This document shows positions 5,254 to 11,064 of a stretch of 13,958 nt of DNA, piece by piece (position 1 is the first letter of the stretch; each line of letters opens with the position of its first letter). The notes beneath the pieces were generated by a model, which did no database searches, was not told where the DNA came from, and saw only the letters and a list, made by a program, of their open reading frames with translations. The position numbers and the translations under genes were made by a program. The stretch is from positions 1 to 13,958 of the forward strand of contig DASVWG010000133.1 in NCBI GenBank assembly GCA_036389695.1, given 5' to 3'. The DNA comes from JALZHR01 sp036389695 (GTDB taxonomy: Bacteria > Acidobacteriota > Blastocatellia > Pyrinomonadales > Pyrinomonadaceae).

Positions 5254-6597
5254 GTGAAAAATATACCGGCAAAATTAGTTTCCGCATTATTGCTTGGGCT
5301 GATGATATTTTCGTCGGCGGCGGGCTATAATCCGCAAATGCCGGACGAAGCCAAAGGCTCGCGTCTGAGATGGAAAAGCGGAACGATTAACATCGCTTTG
5401 TCTTCTTCGCTGACGAAACAGTCGGCGTATATCAAGCTCGACAGCGACATTTTAGGCGCGGTTCGCCGCAGTCTGGCGACGTGGGAAAAAGCCGCCGATA
5501 TAAAATTCAACGAAGTCTCGTCCGATAAACAATCGGTTTCGCCCGCCGGAAACGCCGGTGACGGCGTCAGCCTGATAACCATCGCCGCGACGCCGGAAAA
5601 CCAGCTTCTTTTTGCGGGCGGTGAAGCGACGGAAATTTCCGCCAAAACCAGAGTTTTTTATAATCGCTGGGGCGTTATTACCGAAGCCGACATAGTTTTG
5701 AATCCGTATGTGATGTTTTCGACCGACGGCACGACGGGAACTTTCGACCTCGAATCGACGCTGACGCACGAAATCGGTCATCTGCTCGGCTTGGAGCATT
5801 CACAGGTTATCGGCTCGACGATGCAGACGCACCAGGCGAAAAACGGCATCTACAATCTGCCGCAGATTGCTTCGCGGACGCTTTCCGACAGCGACGTCGC
5901 CAATGCGCGCGCGCTTTACGGGGCGCGGGACGAAGAAGACTGCTGCGGCGCGCTGAAAGGCAAAATCATGCTTTCGCCGACGCTGGCGGCAAATAATTTC
6001 CAAATCTGGCTGGAAGACGCCGAAACCGGAAAAATTCAGGCGGCGACGACGACTCTAGGGGACGGAACTTTTTATCTGGACGGTTTGGCGGCGGGAAAAT
6101 ATCGCCTTCTGGCGCAGGACGCCGCCGAAAAACAAAAGAACCGGAAAAAGATTTTTTCGGGCGGCGAGCTCGGCGAGATAGTTATCGACAAAGGAAAAAC
6201 CGCCAATTTCGAAAAACAAATCGCGCTGAAAGAAAGGACTTTCAGCTTGAAATACATCGGGCTTAACGCGCAAATATCCGATATTCCGGTTCCGGTGGGC
6301 GGCGGAAAATCTTTCGACATTTATATCGGCGGCGAGAATCTGAATCCGAATGAACTGGTTATCTCGACGAACTCGCCTTTTATCAAAGTGTCGAGAAACG
6401 CGCCCGTCGCGCATGACTTCGGCGACGAAATATCGGTTTTAAGCTTCAGAATCTCCGTCAAGCCAAACGCGCCCTCGGGCGAATACAGCCTGCGAATACA
6501 AAAAAACAACGGCGAAGTCGAATATTTTATCGGCGGCATCATCAACGACGCGGTCGTCAATCCACAGAGCGCCGTGTTCCTTACTGATTTCAATTAA
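5254..6597 (+). CDS. Secreted matrixin-type zinc metalloprotease with C-terminal beta domains
   Basis: 447 residues with a Sec signal peptide (basic MKNIPAK, hydrophobic core 8-22, cleavage near SSAAG). The catalytic domain runs to about 223. It has the zinc motif HEIGHLLGLEH (172-182: His172, Glu173, His176, His182), a Met at 190 (GSTM) fitting the Met-turn of metzincins, and the LSDSDVANARALYG end typical of bacterial matrixin/peptidase M10A domains. No Cys-switch propeptide is seen. Residues 235-328 resemble a carboxypeptidase-regulatory/Cna-B-like beta domain (GTFYLDGLAAGKYRLLA). Residues 330-430 look like an Ig-like beta domain (VKPNAPSGEYSLRI). A CC pair at 230-231 lies between domains. 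It likely degrades extracellular protein; the substrate is unknown. The start is GTG 5254, set by the signal peptide; no SD is visible, so coupling to the gene 10 bp upstream is likely. Confidence 0.85.
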   Translation: MKNIPAKLVSALLLGLMIFSSAAGYNPQMPDEAKGSRLRWKSGTINIALSSSLTKQSAYIKLDSDILGAVRRSLATWEKAADIKFNEVSSDKQSVSPAGNAGDGVSLITIAATPENQLLFAGGEATEISAKTRVFYNRWGVITEADIVLNPYVMFSTDGTTGTFDLESTLTHEIGHLLGLEHSQVIGSTMQTHQAKNGIYNLPQIASRTLSDSDVANARALYGARDEEDCCGALKGKIMLSPTLAANNFQIWLEDAETGKIQAATTTLGDGTFYLDGLAAGKYRLLAQDAAEKQKNRKKIFSGGELGEIVIDKGKTANFEKQIALKERTFSLKYIGLNAQISDIPVPVGGGKSFDIYIGGENLNPNELVISTNSPFIKVSRNAPVAHDFGDEISVLSFRISVKPNAPSGEYSLRIQKNNGEVEYFIGGIINDAVVNPQSAVFLTDFN

Positions 6598-6609
6598 TCT
6601 AAAAGCCAG

Positions 6610-6625
6610 AAAAAATCGGTTTTTT
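6610..6625 (+). terminator. Weak A/T hairpin after the metalloprotease gene
   Basis: AAAAAA, a TCGG loop, then TTTTTT. The stem is only A-U pairs but ends in a T-run, which could weakly terminate the operon. The following AT-rich stretch to 6664 holds nothing else that I can name. Confidence 0.25.
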
Positions 6626-6664
6626 ATATCAAATAAAAATTACGAAATTTTTTTCAAATGAAAT

Positions 6665-6692
6665 TTGCAAAATAAAAAATATTGTGCATAAT
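6665..6692 (+). promoter_or_regulatory. Promoter of the candidate small RNA
   Basis: -35 TTGCAA (6665-6670), 16-bp spacer, -10 CATAAT (6687-6692). The predicted start near 6698-6700 coincides with the first base of the first strong hairpin, which supports a dedicated promoter for the RNA rather than read-through. Confidence 0.5.
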
Positions 6693-6697
6693 CAGAG

Positions 6698-6791
6698 TTG
6701 TTCACCTCCCCGGTGAACATCTTGGTCACGAGGGGTGAGGACTTGTGACCTAGGGGCGACGGTGTGGGAGACGTCGCCCTTTAACTTTTTT
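6698..6791 (+). ncRNA. Candidate free-standing small RNA with anti-SD-like segment
   Basis: About 94 nt between a promoter-like pair of boxes and an intrinsic terminator, with no open frame. Three consecutive hairpins are visible. H1 is an 8-bp stem with loop TCCCC (6699-6719). H2 is GGTCACGAG/CTTGTGACC, 9 bp with one G-U, loop GGGTGAGGA (6724-6750). H3 is the terminator, 8 bp, loop GTGTGGGAGA (6754-6779). The segment TCACCTCC (6702-6709), in the H1 5' arm and loop, equals the anti-Shine-Dalgarno end of 16S rRNA as known in most bacteria. The H1 loop can also pair with GGGA in the H3 loop, and TCACCTC can pair with GGGGTGA (6732-6738) in an alternative fold. This resembles C-rich-loop sRNAs that block ribosome binding sites, but I recognise no Rfam family. 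It could instead be a leader element of the gene at 6999 whose terminator is regulated. Confidence 0.5.
6754..6791 (+). terminator. Intrinsic terminator of the small RNA
   Basis: GGGCGACG (6754-6761) and CGTCGCCC (6772-6779) make an 8-bp GC-rich stem with a 10-nt loop, followed by TTTAACTTTTTT. This is the most canonical rho-independent terminator in the window. Confidence 0.8.
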
Positions 6792-6826
6792 ATTTGCCGA
6801 TTCCGCCGTTTCCTTTTCCTAAATAC

Positions 6827-6854
6827 TTGACCTTAACTTCAATAAGCGTAAAAT
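6827..6854 (+). promoter_or_regulatory. Promoter of the APC transporter gene
   Basis: -35 TTGACC (6827-6832), 16-bp spacer, -10 TAAAAT (6849-6854). The start near 6861 gives a leader of roughly 138 nt, unusually long for this window, ending in the hairpin at 6945-6986. Confidence 0.5.
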
Positions 6855-6944
6855 TTAACTTTGTAATACGTGAAATAAAATTTGAAGGCTGACCGTTTCA
6901 AAATTTACAGTCAGTGGAAAAGATTAAAACATTACAATGCTTCG

Positions 6945-6986
6945 CCGAAGACCTTCGGATGCCGCAAACTGGCGTCTGATGGTCTT
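6945..6986 (+). promoter_or_regulatory. Leader hairpin with alternative fold upstream of the transporter
   Basis: A nearly continuous 15-pair stem: AAGACC (6948-6953) with GGTCTT (6981-6986), one T-T mismatch, then TCGGATGCC (6955-6963) with GGCGTCTGA (6971-6979, two G-U pairs), loop GCAAACT. It ends 12 nt before ATG 6999. A competing 5-bp hairpin CCGAA/TTCGG with loop GACC (6945-6958) uses the same bases, so the two folds exclude each other. No SD lies between the hairpin and the ATG. The layout suggests control of translation initiation or attenuation. The signal is unknown and no known riboswitch consensus was recognised. Confidence 0.45.
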
Positions 6987-6998
6987 TAAGTATTTTAT

Positions 6999-9011
6999 AT
7001 GGAAAAAAATGAGCAAGCTCCCGCGGGCGGTTTTTTAAAACGTTGGTTATTAAAGGGCGTCAAGGAAGTCGAAGGTCCTCACGAACCGGAAGGCAGGCAT
7101 CACCAGCATCCGTGGTGGAAAGTGATGTGTCTGACGGGCGTCGATTATTTTTCGACGCTCGGTTACCAGCCCGGCATCGCTTACCTGGCGGCGGGCGCAT
7201 TGTCGCCGCTCGCCACTTTAGTGCTGGTTCTGCTGACGCTTTTCGGCGCGCTGCCGATGTATCATCGCGTGGCGGAAGAAAGCCCGCACGGCGACGGCTC
7301 GATTTCGATGCTCGAAAATCTGCTGTCGCGCTGGAAAGGCAAAATGTTCGTGCTGGCGCTGCTCGGCTTTGTCGCCACGAGCTTTATTATTACGATTACG
7401 CTTTCGGCGGCTGACGCGACGGCGCACATTATCGAAAATCCTTTTGTCGAGCACAATCTGCATTTTCTCAATCACCGAATCATCGTCACTCTGGTATTAA
7501 TCGGACTGCTCGGCGCGGTATTTTTGAAAGGCTTTAACGAAGCCATCGGGCTGGCGGTCGGCATCGTCGTGATTTATCTGGCGCTCAACGTGGTGACTAT
7601 CGGTTACGGGCTTTATTACATATTTTTTCAGCATCCCGAAGCTTTGGGAAATTGGCAGTCGCTGCTCTGGACTCACCCGGATGTCGGCGGAAGTATAACG
7701 TGGATGATTCTCGCCGCGCTGATTCTTTTTCCGAAGCTGGCGCTCGGACTTTCCGGTTTTGAAACCGGCGTGGTCGTGATGCCGCTCATCAAAAGCGACG
7801 ACGATTCGGAGCTGGACGCGAAAAACGTTCATCAATCGCGAATCGACGGAGCCGCCGTGCCGCCCGACGCGCAGAGACATCTGGAAGGGCGCATTCGCAA
7901 CGGCAAAAAGCTTCTGACCGGCGCGGCGGTTATTATGAGCTTTTTGCTGGTCGGCAGCAGCTTGATTACCTCGATGCTGATTGCACCCGAACAATTTAAG
8001 GAAGGCGGCGAAGCCTACGGGCGCGCCATTTCCTACATCGCGCACAAATTTTTAGGCGAGATTTTCGGCACGTTCTACGACATCAGCACGATTTTGATTT
8101 TGTGGTTTGCGGGCGCGTCCGCGATGGCTGGACTTTTAAACATCGTGCCGCGTTATCTGCCGCGTTACGGTATGGCGCCGGACTGGGCACGGGCGACGCG
8201 TCCGCTGGTGCTGGTTTTTACAGCCCTCTGTTTTCTCGTCACGATTTTATTTAAAGCCGACGTCAGCGCGCAGGGCGGCGCTTACGCGACCGGCGTTTTG
8301 ATGCTGATGACTTCGGCGGCGGTCGCGGTGACGATTTCCGCCTGGAAAAGAAACGAAAAGAAATGGATATTTTTTCTGTTGATTACGCTTGTTTTTTGTT
8401 ACACGACCGTCATTAATATGGTCGAGCAGCCGAACGGCATAAAAATCGCCTCGTTCTTTATCATCGCGATTATTTTCGCCTCGTTCGTTTCGCGCGCGAT
8501 GCGGACGACCGAGGTGCGCGTCGACGAAATCGTTCTGGACGAGAAAGCTCAGGAGTTTCTGGACGAGCTTTCCGAAGGCGAAATCCGCATCGTCACCAAT
8601 CGCCGCGAAACCGGAGACATCACGGAATATCGCTTTAAGGAGCACGAAAAGCGCGTCGATAATCATATTCCTTCCAGCGACCCGATTCTTTTTTACGAAA
8701 TCGAATTGGGCGACGCTTCGGAATTTACGGGCAAGCTGCACATTCGCGGCATTGACGTTGCCGGTTATAAAATTCTACGCACGCAGGCTCCGGCGGTGCC
8801 GAATGCCATCGCCGGATTTTTGCTTTATTTGAGAGACACGACCGGCAAGATTCCGCACGTTTATTTCGGCTGGAGCGAGGGCAATCCGATTATGTATCTG
8901 GCGAGATATATTCTTTTCGGCGAAGGCGATACCGCGCCCGTCACCAGAGAGATTCTCAGGCAAGCGGAAGAAGACCCGGAGCGGCGTCCGTCAGTTCACG
9001 TCGGCGGATAA
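6999..9011 (+). CDS. APC-superfamily permease with C-terminal soluble domain
   Basis: 670-residue inner-membrane transporter. After a charged, His-rich N-terminus (1-40), about 12 hydrophobic helices are seen, near 42-66, 69-88, 115-142, 160-177, 183-210, 232-262, 307-330, 358-383, 402-418, 426-448, 455-474 and 481-499. The first helix contains DYFSTLGYQPG, a broken-helix motif like that of APC and KimA/Kup-type carriers. HGDGSISMLEN (97-107) recalls the QGGGAYxxxxEN loop of the KimA group. Residues 500-670 form a cytoplasmic domain (acidic VDEIVLDEKAQEFLDEL, then mixed alpha/beta). Substrate may be an amino acid or K+; I cannot decide. The loop 264-305 is long and charged. ATG 6999 has no SD and is preceded by the regulatory hairpin at 6945-6986. 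It converges on the zinc-ribbon gene at 9063-9449. Confidence 0.8.
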   Translation: MEKNEQAPAGGFLKRWLLKGVKEVEGPHEPEGRHHQHPWWKVMCLTGVDYFSTLGYQPGIAYLAAGALSPLATLVLVLLTLFGALPMYHRVAEESPHGDGSISMLENLLSRWKGKMFVLALLGFVATSFIITITLSAADATAHIIENPFVEHNLHFLNHRIIVTLVLIGLLGAVFLKGFNEAIGLAVGIVVIYLALNVVTIGYGLYYIFFQHPEALGNWQSLLWTHPDVGGSITWMILAALILFPKLALGLSGFETGVVVMPLIKSDDDSELDAKNVHQSRIDGAAVPPDAQRHLEGRIRNGKKLLTGAAVIMSFLLVGSSLITSMLIAPEQFKEGGEAYGRAISYIAHKFLGEIFGTFYDISTILILWFAGASAMAGLLNIVPRYLPRYGMAPDWARATRPLVLVFTALCFLVTILFKADVSAQGGAYATGVLMLMTSAAVAVTISAWKRNEKKWIFFLLITLVFCYTTVINMVEQPNGIKIASFFIIAIIFASFVSRAMRTTEVRVDEIVLDEKAQEFLDELSEGEIRIVTNRRETGDITEYRFKEHEKRVDNHIPSSDPILFYEIELGDASEFTGKLHIRGIDVAGYKILRTQAPAVPNAIAGFLLYLRDTTGKIPHVYFGWSEGNPIMYLARYILFGEGDTAPVTREILRQAEEDPERRPSVHVGG

Positions 9012-9021
9012 TCGGATTTAA

Positions 9022-9056
9022 GATTCAGGATTACTGCCTTTTTCAAATCCTGAATC
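9022..9056. terminator. 11-bp perfect inverted repeat shared by convergent genes
   Basis: GATTCAGGATT (9022-9032) and AATCCTGAATC (9046-9056), 13-nt loop containing TTTTT. It lies 10 bp after the transporter stop and 6 bp before the stop of the minus-strand gene, so it can serve both. The right arm extends as a tandem heptamer (TTCAGGA twice when read on the minus strand), like the word-built repeats elsewhere in the window. Confidence 0.7.
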
Positions 9057-9062
9057 CTGAAA

Positions 9063-9449
9063 TTATTTTTCGGCGGTCAGATTCGGGTTCATCGCTAAAA
9101 AGCAGGAGCGGCAAAAAACCGGGCGTCCCTGCGAAGGATAAAAGGGAACGGTCGTGTAGGCGTCGCAGTTGGCGCAGTGCACGGCGACTTCGATGCGCTG
9201 TTTGATGCCGGCTTCCTGCGCGGCGGTAATGGCGGCGAGGCGCTCGTTTTTGGCTTGTTTACAGGGCTTGCAGCGCTTTGGCGGATTTTTTAAGCCTTTG
9301 TCGCGGAAAAAAACCTGCTCGCCGACAGTCCATATAAAATCCTGCCCGCAGTCGATGCAGTTGATTGATTGGTCTTCGATTTCTTGTTCTTCGTTGGCAG
9401 AGATTACCGGTTCGAAACCGCTTAATCCTCTTGACTCGAATTGTGACAT
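9063..9449 (-). CDS. Double zinc-ribbon protein (128 aa)
   Basis: 128 residues with two four-Cys modules. Module one has Cys31/Cys34 (CIDCG) and Cys60/Cys63 (RCKPC) around the signature FIWTVGEQVFFRDKGL and NPPKRC, typical of the probable zinc-ribbon (zf-trcl type) family. Module two has Cys92/Cys95 (HCANC) and Cys113/Cys116 (FCRSC) with VPFYPSQGRPVFC between them. The first 30 residues are acidic and likely disordered; residues 64-90 form a charged helix between modules. Each module should bind one Zn. Nucleic-acid binding is likely from the family, the target is unknown. I start it at ATG 9449 because a strong SD (GGGAGGGA) precedes it. The frame extends to a TTG at 9485, but that would place the SD inside the gene. 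It is divergent from purD and converges on the transporter. Confidence 0.8.
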   Translation of the reverse strand: MSQFESRGLSGFEPVISANEEQEIEDQSINCIDCGQDFIWTVGEQVFFRDKGLKNPPKRCKPCKQAKNERLAAITAAQEAGIKQRIEVAVHCANCDAYTTVPFYPSQGRPVFCRSCFLAMNPNLTAEK

Positions 9450-9456
9450 TACTTGT

Positions 9457-9464
9457 TCCCTCCC
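9457..9464 (-). promoter_or_regulatory. Strong SD that sets the 9449 start
   Basis: On the minus strand GGGAGGGA ends 7 nt before ATG 9449 (GGAGG core 9 nt upstream). It is one of the best SD sites in the window and argues against the longer TTG-initiated frame. Confidence 0.7.
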
Positions 9465-9485
9465 TTTGCCTCGTCCTAAACACAA

Positions 9486-9693
9486 TTGAGTTTGAAAATA
9501 TTCAGTGGAAGAATCCGTTTTTCATCGGGAAATGATAAACTTGTCTCCGCAGTTCAACATAATAGATTATATTATAATTTCAAGACTCTTTTGACATAAT
9601 TTGCAAGTCTCAAAGATTCAACGAGAGTAGGTATAAATTTGAAGTTATACTTATCCGCGAAAAGTGTCAAGGAAAATAAATTAAAACATCGAG
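9486..9693. other. AT-rich divergent promoter region
   Basis: The spacer between the zinc-ribbon gene (minus) and purD (plus). It is clearly AT-rich and holds promoter-like words: two overlapping TATAAT boxes on the minus strand (9566-9571, 9571-9576), a plus-strand TTGACA (9591-9596), TATAAA (9632-9637) and TATACT (9646-9651). None pair at a canonical 16-18 bp spacing, so I cannot fix a start site. No PurR-like or riboswitch consensus was recognised and no small gene is evident. Confidence 0.4.
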
Positions 9694-10971
9694 ATGAAAA
9701 TACTGGTCGTCGGTTCGGGCGGTCGCGAACACGCCCTGTGCCGCGCTTTTAAAAAAAGCCGCCGCGAGACGAAAATTTTTTGCGCCAACGGCAACGCCGG
9801 AATCGCCGCGCTCGCCGAATGCGTCGACATCAAGCCGGAAGAAATCAGTAAACTCGCCGATTTCGCGGCGGAAAACGAAATCGATTTGACTTTTGTCGGC
9901 GGCGAAACGGCGCTGGCTCTGGGCATCGTCGACGAATTTGAAAAAAGAAATTTAAAAATCATCGGCGCGGGAAAACGAGCGGCGCAGCTCGAAGCGAGCA
10001 AAGCGTTTGCCAAAGATTTTATGTTGCGCCATAAAATTCCGACCGCCCGGTACGAAGTCGCCGGTTCGACGGAGAAAGCCGTCGAGATTCTGCAAAGCGG
10101 AAAATTCGGCGGCGAAAATTCGCCGGTCGTCGTCAAAGCCGACGGCTTGGCGGCGGGCAAAGGCGTCGTCGTCGCGCAAGACAGGCGCGAAGCCGTCGAA
10201 GCCATCAACGATTTGGAAAACACCGTCGGCAAGGAAGCCGTCAGCAAAATCGTTCTCGAAGAATGTCTTTTCGGCAGGGAAGTTTCGCTGATTTTATTTG
10301 CCGACGGGAAAAATTTCGCGCTGATGCCGCCCGCGCGCGACCACAAACGCATCGGCGAAAATGATACGGGCGCGAACACCGGCGGCATGGGCGTCGTCAC
10401 GGACGCAGGGCTTTTATCGGCGGCGCAGACGCGGGAAATCGTCGAAAAAATTATCGAGCCGACTCTGGACGGCTGCCGGAAAGAAAATTTTGAGTTTCGC
10501 GGAATTTTATTTCTCGGTTTGATGATGACCGGAGAAGGCGCGAAAGTTCTGGAATACAACGCGCGTTTCGGCGACCCGGAAACGCAGGCGATTTTAATTC
10601 GTCTGGAAACCGATTTTGTCGAAATCTGCGAAGCGATTCACGCGCAGACGCTCGATAAACTTTCAATCGAATGGAAAGCGGGAAGCTCGGCGTGCGTCGT
10701 CCTTGCGTCGAAAGGCTATCCGGCAAAAGCGCAGACCGGCGATGAGATTCGCGGTCTCGATAAAGCGGGCGAGGACGAAAACGTTTTTGTCTTTCACGCC
10801 GGAACCGCGAAAAATGAAAACGGCGCATACGTCACGGCAGGCGGCAGAGTTTTAGGCGTCACGGCGGCGGCTGAGAATCTGGAAGAAGCTTTAAATAGAG
10901 CTTATCAAGCGGTCGAAAAAATAAGCTGGCACGGAATGCAGTTTCGCCGCGACATCGGTAGAAAGGAATGA
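9694..10971 (+). CDS. purD: Phosphoribosylamine-glycine ligase (GAR synthetase)
   Basis: 425 residues, the normal family length. It catalyses the ATP-dependent joining of glycine to 5-phosphoribosylamine, the second step of de novo purine synthesis, in the cytosol. Motifs in order: N-terminal GSGGREHAL (7-15), FVGGE (67-71), ATP-grasp KADGLAAGKGV (148-158), EECLFGREVS (189-198), ARDHKR (214-219), NTGGMG (228-233), EYNARFGDPE (287-296) carrying Mg-binding Glu and Asn, and the C-terminal SACVVLASKGYP and FRRDIG. In the purD loop DTGANTGG, Ala stands where most relatives have Pro. It is not next to other pur genes, so it is a single-gene unit. ATG 9694 has only a weak CGAG before it; AAGGA lies too far upstream. 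Its stop codon is inside the inverted repeat at 10968-11058. Confidence 0.97.
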   Translation: MKILVVGSGGREHALCRAFKKSRRETKIFCANGNAGIAALAECVDIKPEEISKLADFAAENEIDLTFVGGETALALGIVDEFEKRNLKIIGAGKRAAQLEASKAFAKDFMLRHKIPTARYEVAGSTEKAVEILQSGKFGGENSPVVVKADGLAAGKGVVVAQDRREAVEAINDLENTVGKEAVSKIVLEECLFGREVSLILFADGKNFALMPPARDHKRIGENDTGANTGGMGVVTDAGLLSAAQTREIVEKIIEPTLDGCRKENFEFRGILFLGLMMTGEGAKVLEYNARFGDPETQAILIRLETDFVEICEAIHAQTLDKLSIEWKAGSSACVVLASKGYPAKAQTGDEIRGLDKAGEDENVFVFHAGTAKNENGAYVTAGGRVLGVTAAAENLEEALNRAYQAVEKISWHGMQFRRDIGRKE

Positions 10972-11058
10972 GGGATGAAGGATGAGGGATGAAGGAAAAC
11001 AAAAGCAAGTCCTAAGTTGCTTTTTCTTCTTACTCATCCCTCATCCTTCATCCCTCAT
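10968..11058. terminator. Nested 25-bp + 8-bp inverted repeat built of heptamers
   Basis: Left arm 10968-10992 and right arm 11034-11058 are exact reverse complements over 25 bp. Each arm is a run of heptamers GGATGAR (alternating GGATGAA and GGATGAG). Inside the 41-nt loop is a second perfect stem, AAAAGCAA (11001-11008) with TTGCTTTT (11017-11024). The left arm contains the purD stop codon, and the right arm ends 6 bp before the stop of the FG-GAP gene on the other strand. It probably acts as a bidirectional terminator, with TTTTT after either the inner or the outer stem. Confidence 0.75.
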
Positions 11059-11064
11059 CCTTTT

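Noticed and set aside
6754..6779. Fluoride riboswitch suggested by GGCGACGGTGT
   Set aside because: Only the first words are similar; the pseudoknot partner and remaining consensus are missing and the hairpin is followed by a T-tract.
6861..6998. c-di-AMP (ydaO) riboswitch upstream of the transporter
   Set aside because: The conserved ydaO sequence blocks are not present; only the simple competing hairpins are seen.
7497..8045. 182-residue minus-strand frame opposite the transporter
   Set aside because: Unusual composition (His/Arg/Asn-rich), no start signals, mirrors transmembrane codons of the real gene.
9450..9485. TTG-initiated extension of the zinc-ribbon protein
   Set aside because: A strong SD lies within this stretch exactly before ATG 9449.
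10968..11058. CRISPR array
   Set aside because: Units are 7 bp and contiguous, with no spacers of constant length; it is an inverted, not a direct, array.
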